17,888 bases of DNA from an uncultured Clostridia bacterium (GTDB lineage Bacteria > Bacillota > Clostridia > Oscillospirales > Acutalibacteraceae). The notes beneath the pieces are model-generated. The model worked only from the letters and a program-made list of their open reading frames with translations, did not search any database and had not been told where the DNA came from. A program made the position numbers and the translations under genes. The number at the start of each line of letters is the position of its first letter. Position 1 is the first letter of the stretch. This document shows, piece by piece, positions 1 to 7,410 of this stretch. The stretch lies in NCBI GenBank assembly GCA_947623215.1, contig CANQGN010000012.1, forward strand, positions 1-17,888, in the 5' to 3' direction.

Positions 1-11
1 TCTGCTGCGGT

Positions 12-1415
12 GTGGGGCTGACGGCCCTGCATAAACTTACCGCCCGGCGGCTGCTGGCGCTGGTGGTATTGTCGGGGCTGGCCCTGCGGCTGTGCTACGT
101 GCTTTACACCCCCGTTTCGGTGCGCCAGCACGACGTGTGGTTTTTCAGCGGCGGCGACTTTGCCGGGTTTCAATACGAGCGGCACGCCGAATACATTGAG
201 TACATTGCCGCCACCCTGCGGCTGCCCTGCGTAGACCCCACGGTAACCCCGCTCTCGCAGCTTTACCACCCGCCGCTGCACCATTTGCTGGCCGGGCTGT
301 GGCTGCGGCTGAACACCACGCTGGGGATTTCTTATGCCGCCGCCTGCGAGAACATTCAGCTGCTCACCCTTTTTTATTCCTCGGCGGCGCTTCTTACCTG
401 CCTGCGGCTGCTGCGGCGGGCGGGGCTTTCCCCCCGGGCGCTGCTGCTCCCGGCGGCCATTCTCAGCTTTCACCCCACCTTTTTATTGCTCTCGGGCAGC
501 GTGAATAACGACATGCTCTCAGTAGCGCTGGGGCTGTACGCCCTCTACGCCGCCTTTCGCTGGTTCGACCGGCCGTCTCTTGCCGCCATTGTACCCGTCG
601 CGCTCGCCATGGGCGGCAGCATGGCCGCCAAGCTTTCCGGCGGGTTGCTCGCCCCCGGCATTGGGCTGCTTTTCCTTTGGCGATATTACACCGCCCTGCG
701 GCAAAAAAAGGGAAAAGCCGGGCGCATTTTCTGGCAGCTGGCGCTCTTTTTGGCGGTCTGCGCCCCCATAGGGCTTTACTGGCCGGTAAGGAACGCCCTG
801 CTTTTTGGCACGCCGCTTACCTACGTGCCTTCTCTGGGGGTAAACAGCGGCCAGTACGTGGGATTTTACCCCGCTTTCCAGCGGCTGTTTGCGGTGCCGG
901 GCGAAAGCCTGCGGCGCATTTTTGTGGCCTGGCAGGGCACCGACTACGCCTCCTCTTACAACGAGTTCAACCCCTGGCTGGCGCTGCTGAAAACCGCCGT
1001 GTTTGGGGAATTTACCCTTTTTAACCCGGAGCTTACCCCCGGCGCGCTGCACACCGCCGGCCTCGCCTCCGCCAAGGTGCTCTTTTACGCGCAGGCGGCG
1101 CTGGTACTTGCCTCCCTTGCGGCTATGGCGGCCTCGCTTGCCAAAAAAGGCGGCTTCGCCCGCACCCCCAAGGGGCTGGCCCTGCTGGCGGTTTGGGCGG
1201 TGGTGCTGGGCTCTACCCTGCAATTTTGCTTTTTGTACCCCCAAACCTGCACCCAAAACTTTCGCTACGCGGTGCCCACCCTACTGTGCGGCTGCTGCTT
1301 TTTGGGGCATGGCGCGGCGGCGGCGGGGCGGCGGGGCAAGGCGGCCCTCACCTTTGTTACCGCCCTGTTTTGCGCCGCTTCTTTTCTCTGCTATGCCCTG
1401 CTGGGGCTGGTGTAA
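12..1415 (+). CDS. Polytopic membrane glycosyltransferase, GT-C fold (ArnT/PMT-like)
   Basis: A 467-residue, strongly hydrophobic protein with about ten or more predicted membrane helices; the first lies near residues 13-33. After helix 1 comes an extracytoplasmic loop with acidic and His residues (VRQHDVW, then ERHAEYIEYI). It is followed by a YHPPLHHLLAGL segment near residue 85 and an NNDMLS segment near residue 165. This arrangement is typical of lipid-linked-sugar glycosyltransferases of the PMT/ArnT (GT39/GT83) type. Such enzymes move a sugar from a polyprenyl-phosphate carrier to an acceptor outside the membrane; donor and acceptor cannot be told here. The start given is a GTG with no visible Shine-Dalgarno sequence. 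The frame stays open to base 3, so the true start may lie upstream of the window. The gene ends 22 bases before a terminator and converges on the MFS permease gene. Family-level call only; a DUF2142-like transferase is an alternative. Confidence 0.7.
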   Translation: MGLTALHKLTARRLLALVVLSGLALRLCYVLYTPVSVRQHDVWFFSGGDFAGFQYERHAEYIEYIAATLRLPCVDPTVTPLSQLYHPPLHHLLAGLWLRLNTTLGISYAAACENIQLLTLFYSSAALLTCLRLLRRAGLSPRALLLPAAILSFHPTFLLLSGSVNNDMLSVALGLYALYAAFRWFDRPSLAAIVPVALAMGGSMAAKLSGGLLAPGIGLLFLWRYYTALRQKKGKAGRIFWQLALFLAVCAPIGLYWPVRNALLFGTPLTYVPSLGVNSGQYVGFYPAFQRLFAVPGESLRRIFVAWQGTDYASSYNEFNPWLALLKTAVFGEFTLFNPELTPGALHTAGLASAKVLFYAQAALVLASLAAMAASLAKKGGFARTPKGLALLAVWAVVLGSTLQFCFLYPQTCTQNFRYAVPTLLCGCCFLGHGAAAAGRRGKAALTFVTALFCAASFLCYALLGLV

Positions 1416-1437
1416 AAACTCTTTTAAAAATACAAAC

Positions 1438-1491
1438 AACCCGCCCTCTGCGGAGCGCTCTTGCCAAGCGTCCCCACGCGGCGGGTTTTGT
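1438..1491. terminator. Bidirectional rho-independent terminator between convergent genes
   Basis: AACCCGCC at 1438-1445 pairs with GGCGGGTT at 1480-1487. On the plus strand the stem is followed by TTTTGTTGT, and on the minus strand by GTTTGTATTTTT. It lies just past the glycosyltransferase stop and 16 bases beyond the end of the permease reading frame, so it fits a shared terminator. The loop is long (34 bases) and can form small inner stems. Confidence 0.6.
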
Positions 1492-1506
1492 TGTACCAAA
1501 AAAAGG

Positions 1507-1764
1507 CTATTGTGCCCGGCTGAACCGCCGCCATTTGGGAATGGCCCAGGCGTTCAGCGCCGCCCCCAGCACCCCGGCGGCGGCAAAGCAGCAAAGCGAG
1601 GCCTGCCAGCCGAAGCGGTCGGTTACCGCCCCAAAGCCGTAGGTAGAGGCCGCGCTGCCGAGGTAAACGAAGGTGTTAAGCAGGCCGGAGGCGGTAGAAA
1701 CCTTGCCGTAGCGGGCAAAGCGGGCGGGCAGGCGGGTAATAATCATGTAATTCACGCCGTGCAT
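1507..1764 (-). pseudogene. C-terminal part of MFS permease, displaced by frameshift
   Basis: This stretch encodes the last 85 residues of the permease whose first part is at 2762-1765, but in a different frame. It reads from MHGVNYMI through a GKVSTASGLLN segment to a final membrane helix and a basic tail ending RRFSRAQ. The GKxSTxSGxLN and STYG segments are what I would expect between the tenth helix and the end of this MFS subfamily, so it is the true C-terminus and not a separate gene. Its ATG directly abuts the G run and has no properly spaced ribosome binding site of its own. Adding one G to the run at 1765-1770 joins both parts into a normal 418-residue permease. Confidence 0.75.
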
Positions 1765-2762
1765 CCCCCCACGGCCAGCGCGGCAAAGAACAGGCTGACC
1801 GCCGGCCCCAGACCGGCGCAAAGGGGCAGCAGCACGCCCCCCAGCCCCCCGGCGGCAAAAAGCAGGGCGCCGCAGGCGGCCTCGTTTTGAAACCGTTTTG
1901 CCAGCCGCGAGGTGGCCAGCACGCAGCAAATGCTGAAAACAGGCAGCAGGCCGGTAATAAGCACGGAAGAGGCGGTAGGCAGCGAAAAGCTTTGGGCCAT
2001 GTAAGAGGGCAGTAACGTCAGCAGCCCGTCTTTTAACATGCCTTGCAGCACGGTAGAAAGGGCCAGCAGGCAAAGCCCGCTTTGCCACAGCCAGGCGGTA
2101 CCCGCCGGCAGGGGTTGGCGGGCGGGCGGGGCCGCTGGTACCGGGGCGTGGGGGCGGGCGGCGGCGCCATGCAGCGCCAGCCCCGTTTGCAGCCGCCCAA
2201 ACTGCCAATGCCACAGCGCCAGCACCGCCACCGCCGCCCCGGCGCATACCCAAAACACCATGCGCCAGCTCCACAGGCGAATGCACAGCGGCGCGAGCAA
2301 ATACACGCCAATGGTGCCGGTAGACCCCGCAATGCTCACCACCACGGTGCCGGAGCGAAACCGGGCGGGCGACAGGTTTTCGGCCATCAGCCGCACCAGC
2401 GGCGGCCAAAACATGGCCTGGGCCAGGCCGTTGATACACCAAATCGCCGTCATGCAAAACACCGTGGGCATAAAGGGCAGCAGCAGGTTGCAGCAGGCGG
2501 TGAGCACCAGCCCCAAGGCTATCATGGCGTGGGGGCGCACCCGGTCGCCCACCACGCCGCACAAAATCTGCCCGCCGCCGTAGGTAATAAAGCTGCCGGT
2601 CACCGCCAGCCCCGCCTCGGCCGTGGTAAGAGAACGCGCCACCGTAAGCTCGGATAATACCGCCCCGTAGTTCACCCGGGTGAGGTAGCTGACAAAATAC
2701 AGCAGCCCGCACAAAGCAATCAGCCGCCGCTCGGCCGAGGCGGCGGGAATGTTTCGCTGCAT
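1752..2762 (-). CDS. MFS permease, organophosphate/sugar-phosphate-type, interrupted by frameshift
   Basis: A major facilitator superfamily secondary transporter of the inner membrane. The N-terminus (residues 1-40) has the YFVSYLTRVNYGA segment in helix 1 that marks the GlpT/UhpT-like and related permease branch. About ten membrane helices can be followed to residue 332. The frame then leaves the family pattern and stops at GGCTA after the six-G run, giving 336 residues where about 400-420 is usual. The missing last two helices are encoded in the next frame at 1764-1507. The ATG start follows a GGGGGAG ribosome binding site by about 7 bases, and a consensus promoter lies upstream. Substrate cannot be read from the sequence. 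As written, the product would lack its C-terminal helices and probably not transport. Either the base is missing through a sequencing or assembly error, the gene is decaying, or the run is a switch. Confidence 0.8.
   Translation of the reverse strand: MQRNIPAASAERRLIALCGLLYFVSYLTRVNYGAVLSELTVARSLTTAEAGLAVTGSFITYGGGQILCGVVGDRVRPHAMIALGLVLTACCNLLLPFMPTVFCMTAIWCINGLAQAMFWPPLVRLMAENLSPARFRSGTVVVSIAGSTGTIGVYLLAPLCIRLWSWRMVFWVCAGAAVAVLALWHWQFGRLQTGLALHGAAARPHAPVPAAPPARQPLPAGTAWLWQSGLCLLALSTVLQGMLKDGLLTLLPSYMAQSFSLPTASSVLITGLLPVFSICCVLATSRLAKRFQNEAACGALLFAAGGLGGVLLPLCAGLGPAVSLFFAALAVGGCTA
1765..1770 (-). other. Six-base G run at the site of the permease frameshift
   Basis: On the minus strand the reading is GCC GTG GGG GGA TGC, which leads into a stop. 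With seven G residues it would be GCC GTG GGG GGG ATG CAC GGC, restoring the family-like GGMHGVNYM junction. The fault is therefore a single base lost in this homopolymer. Confidence 0.7.
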
Positions 2763-2798
2763 ACGGCGCTCCCCCTTCTCCCTTTCATCACTCCCGCC

Positions 2799-2826
2799 AT
2801 TATACCATGCCGGCGGGGGTTGTCAA
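2799..2826 (-). promoter_or_regulatory. Consensus sigma-A promoter of the MFS permease gene, with inverted repeat over the -35
   Basis: The minus strand reads TTGACA (2826-2821), 16 bases, TATAAT (2804-2799). Both hexamers match consensus exactly. The expected start of transcription is near 2791, giving a leader of about 30 bases before the ATG at 2762. The -35 box sits inside the inverted repeat GGGGGTT-GTC-AACCCCC (2815-2831 on the plus strand), a plausible operator. A very strong core promoter overlapped by a symmetric site fits a gene held down by a repressor; this is inference. Confidence 0.7.
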
Positions 2827-2840
2827 CCCCCTTTTGCAAA

Positions 2841-2878
2841 GAAAAAGCGGGGCGCCCGGCAGTCTGCGGGGCGCCCCG
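2841..2878 (-). terminator. Rho-independent terminator of the dockerin-protein gene
   Basis: A perfect 10-base-pair stem, CGGGGCGCCC (2848-2857) with GGGCGCCCCG (2869-2878), has an 11-base loop. On the minus strand it is followed by a CTTTTTCTTT tract. It begins 15 bases past the stop codon of the dockerin gene. Confidence 0.85.
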
Positions 2879-2893
2879 AACGGGTTTAAAATA

Positions 2894-4246
2894 TTAGGCC
2901 TCGGGCGGGAAAAGCTCGTTCATAAAGTCTTCAAACTTCAGCTCGTTCAGCTGCTTTTCGGCCGGGAATATTTCGTCGCGATAAACCGCTTTGCGCAGAA
3001 TGAGCAGCGCGTCGGCGGCGTTAATTTTATCGTCGGCGTTCACGTCGGCCGCCACCTGCTGGTCTTCGTTCAGCTTGGTTTTGTTTACCGCGCTGCGCAG
3101 CACCATTAAGGCGTCGCCGGCGTTAATCACGTCGTTGCCGTCTACGTCGCCCAGCGTTTCAATCATTTGCAAAATGGAAAGCCGGAAGGCGCATTCATAA
3201 TACTTGGTAAAGGCGTCCGGGTATTGGGTGACGAAAATCTCCGCCTGCTCGTCATTCAGCGCCTCCAGCTGGGTGGTGGCAAGGTCGAGCACCGGCAGCC
3301 ACTCCAGCGTAATTTTATCCGGGTCGGGCATAGACGAAATGCGGGTAACCAGCGCCGTTACGGCCGGGTCTTCCGGCTTTTCGTTCTCGGCGTTGGGGTC
3401 GTACAGGAAGAAGAGCACCTGCTGCATAGAGGGGAAGTCCTTCCACCAGGCGGGGCCAAACGACAGGGTGTAGGGCCGGTCGGGAATGTTCTCGCAATGG
3501 GTGGCGAGGTTCAGCCGGAAGCCCTCTTCGCCCGGCTTGTAGGGGTACTTCAGCTCTACGCCGTAGGTGTTGGTTTCGTAGTTAATAAACCCGGCGGCTT
3601 CGGCACGGCCGTTTTCTTTTTCATACATGGCTTCCAAATTGTCTTTGTAGCCTTCTTCTTCGCCCCGGCGCTCGGTAAATTCTTCAAAGGTGAGGAACAT
3701 GCCTTCGTCGGTACGGAAGTAGTTGTTAAAGGTGTCAAACGCGGGGTAATAGCGGCACATCAGCCGGTACTCCGGCGCGGCGCCGGAAATGCAGTTGCGG
3801 TCAAAGTCCGCGCAGGTTTCGCCGGTTTCGCGGGTCGCCTGGTCAATGGGTGCAGAGGGCGCGCCGTCTAAATAAATGCTGATGTTCTCAATAAACACGC
3901 CCGTGTCGGTTGCTTCTTTAAGGGTTTCGCCCTCTTTGGGCTTGTAGAGGTCGTCTTTGCTGATGACCTCCATGTAAAGATAAACAAACTCATCGTCCCA
4001 GGTGAACCAGCAGTAGTTGGCCACCCGCTCTTTGTCGTATTCGTCCGAATACGGGGTGGTGTTGCCGTCAAACGCCAACCACCAGTCGGGGGTAAAGACC
4101 ATCTGCTCGCGGTAGGCTTCGTCTTTTTGGCCGTCAATCACAATGCTTTTGGCCAACCATTCCGTCTGTTCTTCCGCCGTGGCGGCCACGCCGCCAAGCG
4201 AGAGCAGCAGGGCGCACCCCAGCAGCAAACACAACAAGCGTTTCAT
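2894..4246 (-). CDS. Secreted dockerin type I protein with CBM9-like N-terminal domain
   Basis: A 450-residue exported protein. The start is the ATG at 4246: it has a GGAGG ribosome binding site 8 bases upstream and begins a signal peptide (MKRLL, hydrophobic core, AATA cleavage site near residue 24). A further in-frame ATG at 4276 would put ten polar residues in front of the signal. Residues about 33-280 resemble a CBM9-like (DOMON-type) beta-sandwich: IVIDGQKDEAY, then FTWDDEFVYLYMEV. Residues about 293-355 form a helical module (ALVTRISSMPDPDKITLEW, LEALNDEQAEIFV) of the kind seen in clostridial surface proteins. Residues about 366-422 are a type I dockerin with two calcium-binding repeats, DVDGNDVINAGDAL and DVNADDKINAADAL. 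About 28 residues follow, although dockerins are usually terminal. Dockerins bind cohesins on scaffoldins; no cohesin or glycoside hydrolase is in the window. The protein shows no catalytic domain I recognise. Confidence 0.85.
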   Translation of the reverse strand: MKRLLCLLLGCALLLSLGGVAATAEEQTEWLAKSIVIDGQKDEAYREQMVFTPDWWLAFDGNTTPYSDEYDKERVANYCWFTWDDEFVYLYMEVISKDDLYKPKEGETLKEATDTGVFIENISIYLDGAPSAPIDQATRETGETCADFDRNCISGAAPEYRLMCRYYPAFDTFNNYFRTDEGMFLTFEEFTERRGEEEGYKDNLEAMYEKENGRAEAAGFINYETNTYGVELKYPYKPGEEGFRLNLATHCENIPDRPYTLSFGPAWWKDFPSMQQVLFFLYDPNAENEKPEDPAVTALVTRISSMPDPDKITLEWLPVLDLATTQLEALNDEQAEIFVTQYPDAFTKYYECAFRLSILQMIETLGDVDGNDVINAGDALMVLRSAVNKTKLNEDQQVAADVNADDKINAADALLILRKAVYRDEIFPAEKQLNELKFEDFMNELFPPEA

Positions 4247-4310
4247 ACTTTTTTCCTCCACTCTGTTAAAATACAACGATTTTGACGCCGGAAACCCGGT
4301 CTTCGGATTC

Positions 4311-4339
4311 AGTATACCACATCTTTACCGGTTTTACAA
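4311..4339 (-). promoter_or_regulatory. Probable promoter of the dockerin-protein gene (extended -10)
   Basis: The minus strand reads TTGTAA (4339-4334), 17 bases, TATACT (4316-4311), with TG one base before the -10. The expected transcript starts near 4304 and has a leader of about 58 bases before the ATG at 4246. No clear terminator separates this gene from the MATE gene upstream, so some read-through from it is possible. Confidence 0.55.
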
Positions 4340-4404
4340 GAGGAAAAGCGCCCGGACGAGGAAATTTGTGCGATTTGTCGGTTGGCTTTCCATATATTGC
4401 CCTA

Positions 4405-5757
4405 TTAAAAATCCAGCCGCCGCACCACCGAGCGCAAAAAGAAGCAGCAAAGCACAAAAGAGAAAATCTCTGCAATGGGGAAGGCCCACCACACGGCGGC
4501 CAGCTGCCCGGTGCGGGCAAGCAGGTAAGCGGCGGGCAGCAAGATGACCAGCTGGCGGAAGAAGGAAATCAGCATACTGTAAACGCTTTTGCCCACCGCC
4601 TGGCAAACGCTGCTGATGACGATAGACACCCCGGCAAAGACGAAGCAGAGCGAAATAATGCGAAAGGCGGTAACCCCCATTTGCATCATTTGGGGCGAAG
4701 CTTCAAACAGCCGCAGCAGCTGCCTTGGCAGCAGCTGCACTGCGAGCAGCCCCAGCAGCATAATGCCGGTGGCGTAGGCGGCGCTGAGGCGAATGGTTTT
4801 AAGTATGCGGCTGCGGCGGCGGGCGCCCAAATTGTAGGCCACAATGGGCACCATGCCGTTGTTAAGGCCAAACACCGGCATAAACACAAAGCTTTGCAGC
4901 TTAAAGTAAACCCCAAACACCGCCACGGCCGTGGCGGTAAAGGGCACCAAAATGCGGTTCATGGCAAAGCTCATAACCGAACCGATGGCCGCCATAATGA
5001 CCGACGGCACGCCGATGTACAAAATGTTGCCCAGCATGGCCGGGTGGGGCTTCAGGTTGCGCAGCCGCAGGGTGATTTCCGGATTAAAGCGCAAATTGCA
5101 AAACAGCCCCACCCCGGCGGCTGCCAGCTGACCCGCCACCGTGGCGGCGGCCGCCCCGGCCACCCCCATTTTGGGGAAGCCCAATAGGCCGAAGATGAGA
5201 ATGGGGTCCAAAATCATGTTGAGCACCGCCCCCACCCCCTGGGTGAGCATAGAGAGCACGGTGCGGCCGGTAGCTTGCAGCAGCCGCTCAAAGGCTACCT
5301 GCATAAACACCCCAAAGGAGCAAATACAGCAAATGCGCAAATATTCCGCCCCGGCGTTGACAATCTCTTCCATGCCCGCGTTTGCCTGCACGGCAATGAG
5401 CGGCCGGGCAAACAACGCCCCTACTACGACAAAGAGCAAAAACGAGAGAAATTCCAGCAGCAGACCCTGCATGGCCGCCAAATCGGCCTTTTCTCCCCTG
5501 CCCTCGCCCAGCGAGCGGGCCAGCAGGGCGTTCATACCAACCCCCACGCCCACCGAGACGGCAATCATTAAATTCTGCACGGGAAAGGCAAGGGTGACGG
5601 CCGTTAAGGCCGATTCTGACAGGCGGGCGACAAAGTAACTGTCTACCACGTTGTAGAGCGCCTGCGCCAGCATTGAAATCATAATGGGAACAGACATACT
5701 CAGCAGCAGCCGGTTTTCCGGCCACACGCCCATTTTGTTTTCCGTTTGGTTCGCCAA
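4405..5757 (-). CDS. MATE family efflux transporter
   Basis: A 450-residue protein with about 12 hydrophobic segments, the normal length for the multidrug and toxic compound extrusion family. These inner-membrane antiporters export cationic compounds using Na+ or H+ gradients. Family hallmarks are NRLLLSMSVPIMISMLAQALYNVVDSYFVAR near the N-terminus and GVGVGMNALLAR after helix 2, with a second half that repeats the plan (GMVPIVAYNLGARRRSR near residue 310). I chose the TTG at 5757, giving MANQTENKMGVWPEN. GGAGG lies 9 bases upstream of it, and homologues begin just before the conserved NKMG. The next ATG, at 5733, lacks a ribosome binding site. The gene sits alone between the glg terminator and the dockerin gene. 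Its substrate cannot be deduced. Confidence 0.88.
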   Translation of the reverse strand: MANQTENKMGVWPENRLLLSMSVPIMISMLAQALYNVVDSYFVARLSESALTAVTLAFPVQNLMIAVSVGVGVGMNALLARSLGEGRGEKADLAAMQGLLLEFLSFLLFVVVGALFARPLIAVQANAGMEEIVNAGAEYLRICCICSFGVFMQVAFERLLQATGRTVLSMLTQGVGAVLNMILDPILIFGLLGFPKMGVAGAAAATVAGQLAAAGVGLFCNLRFNPEITLRLRNLKPHPAMLGNILYIGVPSVIMAAIGSVMSFAMNRILVPFTATAVAVFGVYFKLQSFVFMPVFGLNNGMVPIVAYNLGARRRSRILKTIRLSAAYATGIMLLGLLAVQLLPRQLLRLFEASPQMMQMGVTAFRIISLCFVFAGVSIVISSVCQAVGKSVYSMLISFFRQLVILLPAAYLLARTGQLAAVWWAFPIAEIFSFVLCCFFLRSVVRRLDF

Positions 5758-5792
5758 AAGGGAACGCCTCCAACTTACAAAAAATCCCCTAT

Positions 5793-5822
5793 ATCCTACC
5801 ACATTCCGGCGAAAAATGCCAC
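5793..5822 (-). promoter_or_regulatory. Possible promoter of the MATE gene
   Basis: The minus strand reads GTGGCA (5822-5817), 18 bases, TAGGAT (5798-5793), preceded by the extended -10 motif TG-N. Each hexamer matches consensus at four of six positions. It would give a short leader of about 29 bases carrying the GGAGG site. Weak on its own; the support is its position between the glgA terminator and the MATE start. Confidence 0.35.
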
Positions 5823-5873
5823 CCCCTTTCCGCAAAAAATTCGACGGCCTTTTGCCCCGCCGGGCGCAAACGC

Positions 5874-5912
5874 AAAAACCCCGGCGGCTTTTTTGCAGGC
5901 AGGCCGCCGGGG
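5874..5912 (-). terminator. Rho-independent terminator of the glgBCDA operon
   Basis: A perfect 10-base-pair stem, CCCCGGCGGC (5879-5888) with GCCGCCGGGG (5903-5912), has a 14-base loop. On the minus strand it is followed by TTTTTGCG. It lies 34 bases past the glgA stop. Confidence 0.88.
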
Positions 5913-5945
5913 AGAAGTTATTCAATTGACCGAATTAGAACTGGA

Positions 5946-7370
5946 TTATTTGCCCGTTAAGTCTTTGTACAGCCGGGCGTATGCGCGGGCAGAGGCGCCC
6001 CAGCTGTTGTCGCAGGCCATGGCGCGGCGCACCGTTTGCTCCATGGCCGGGCGGTCGGCATACAGCGCCATGGCGCGGTAAAGGGCGTTTAGCATATCGC
6101 CGGTATCAAAGGTTAAAAAGGTAAAGCCGTTGCCCTCGCCGTCGCCGCAGTCGGTTACGGTATCGCGGAGTCCCCCCGTGGCCCGCACCACCGGCAGCGT
6201 GCCGTAGCGCAGCGCCACCATTTGGGCCAGCCCGCAGGGCTCGCTTTTTGAGGGCATTAAAAAGAAGTCTGCCCCCGCGTAGATTTGCCGCGCTAAGGGG
6301 GGTATAAACCCCCGCCGCAGCGCCAGCCGCTCGGGGTAGCGGGCGGCCAATTCGTCCAGCGCACTCTCGTACCGCCAGTCGCCGGCCCCCAAAACCGCCA
6401 CTTGCAGGTCGCTTTGCAGCAGCTCTTCCAGCCCGGCCAGCACCAAATCCAGCCCCTTTTGGGCCACCAGGCGGGTCACCATGCCAAAAAGCGGTACGTC
6501 CGGCCGCTCGGGCAGGCCCATTTCGCGCTGCAGCGCCCGCTTGTTTTCGGCCTTACCCGCCGCCGCGGTTTCGGCGTTGTAGCGGCAGGGCAGGGCTTCG
6601 TCTGTTTCGGGGTTATAGAGCGCGGTATCAATGCCGTTAATAATGCCCCGCATTTTGCCCCGGCGCTCCCGCAAAAAGCCGTGCAGGCCGTAGGCAAACC
6701 ATTCGTCGGTCAATTCGTCGGCATAAGTGGGGCTTACGGTCGAAATGGCGTCCGCCGCCTCCATGCCGCCCTTGAGCAAATTCACGCAGCCGTCGTACTC
6801 TACCAGCCCCGCGTCTGCCCGGCTGATACCCAGCACGTCTTCCAGCAGCTCTTCGCCGTATTTGCCCTGGTACTGAATGTTGTGCACCGTCAGCAGGGTT
6901 TTCATGCCGGCGTACTCCGGCCGGTCGGCGTAATACAGCCGGTAATAAACCGGCGTTAAGGCCGTTTGCCAGTCGTTGCAGTGCAGTACGTCCGGCCGGT
7001 AGTCGAGCAGCGGCAGCATTTCCAGCACCGCGCGGGAGAAAAAGGCGAAGCGCTCGGCGTCGTCGTAATACCCGTACAGCCCCGGTCGCTTAAAATAATA
7101 CTCATTGTCCAGCAAATAATAGGTCACCCCGCCGGTTTTGGCCTCAAACAGGCCGCAGTATTGCCGCCGCCAGGCCACCGGCACGCAAAAGCTGCCCAAA
7201 AAGGTCATGCTTTCACGCAGCTCGCCCGGAACGTCCGCATAAAGCGGCAGCACCACCCGGCAGCCCACAAACCGCCGCCGCAGCGCCGCCGGCAGCGCGC
7301 CGGAAACATCGCCTAAGCCCCCCGATACGGCAAAGGGGTGTGCCTCGCTGGTTACAAACAGAACTTTCAT
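5946..7370 (-). CDS. glgA: Glycogen synthase (ADP-glucose-dependent)
   Basis: Transfers glucose from ADP-glucose to the growing end of an alpha-1,4-glucan; a cytoplasmic GT5 enzyme with GT-B fold. The 474-residue length is normal. Visible markers are the N-terminal SGGLGDV loop (residues 16-22), HNIQYQGKYG (residues 163-172), GIINGIDTALYNP (residues 242-254), R300 and K305 in TRLVAQKG, and E377 in SKSEPCGLAQM. Numbering matches E. coli GlgA exactly at R300, K305 and E377. The Lys that in E. coli lies at position 15 (KxGGL) is Val here (V15), as I recall for some other clostridial GlgA proteins. It is the last gene of the operon, 40 bases after glgD, with a GAGGG ribosome binding site before the ATG. 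A strong terminator follows. Confidence 0.95.
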   Translation of the reverse strand: MKVLFVTSEAHPFAVSGGLGDVSGALPAALRRRFVGCRVVLPLYADVPGELRESMTFLGSFCVPVAWRRQYCGLFEAKTGGVTYYLLDNEYYFKRPGLYGYYDDAERFAFFSRAVLEMLPLLDYRPDVLHCNDWQTALTPVYYRLYYADRPEYAGMKTLLTVHNIQYQGKYGEELLEDVLGISRADAGLVEYDGCVNLLKGGMEAADAISTVSPTYADELTDEWFAYGLHGFLRERRGKMRGIINGIDTALYNPETDEALPCRYNAETAAAGKAENKRALQREMGLPERPDVPLFGMVTRLVAQKGLDLVLAGLEELLQSDLQVAVLGAGDWRYESALDELAARYPERLALRRGFIPPLARQIYAGADFFLMPSKSEPCGLAQMVALRYGTLPVVRATGGLRDTVTDCGDGEGNGFTFLTFDTGDMLNALYRAMALYADRPAMEQTVRRAMACDNSWGASARAYARLYKDLTGK

Positions 7371-7410
7371 CCTTACCCTCGTCCTTTCTTGTTGCAGTTG
7401 TCAGGGGTTT

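Noticed and set aside
1003..1890. Plus-strand open frame across the end of the glycosyltransferase and the permease
   Set aside because: It crosses the terminator and two real genes, and its product is low-complexity Pro/Arg/Ala sequence.
2815..2835. GGGGGTT-GTC-AACCCCC followed by TTTT as a plus-strand terminator
   Set aside because: No plus-strand gene lies upstream to be terminated, the loop is only 3 bases, and the repeat carries the -35 box of the permease. An operator is the better reading.
4214..4246. Possible lipoprotein signal (LLGC) in the dockerin protein
   Set aside because: The Cys would be residue 11, leaving too short a hydrophobic stretch before it. The hydrophobic core continues beyond it to a normal AATA cleavage site.
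5758..5925. Longer N-terminus for the MATE protein starting at 5925
   Set aside because: The extra 56 residues are basic and unlike the family, overlap the glgA terminator, and have no ribosome binding site. GGAGG points to the TTG at 5757.
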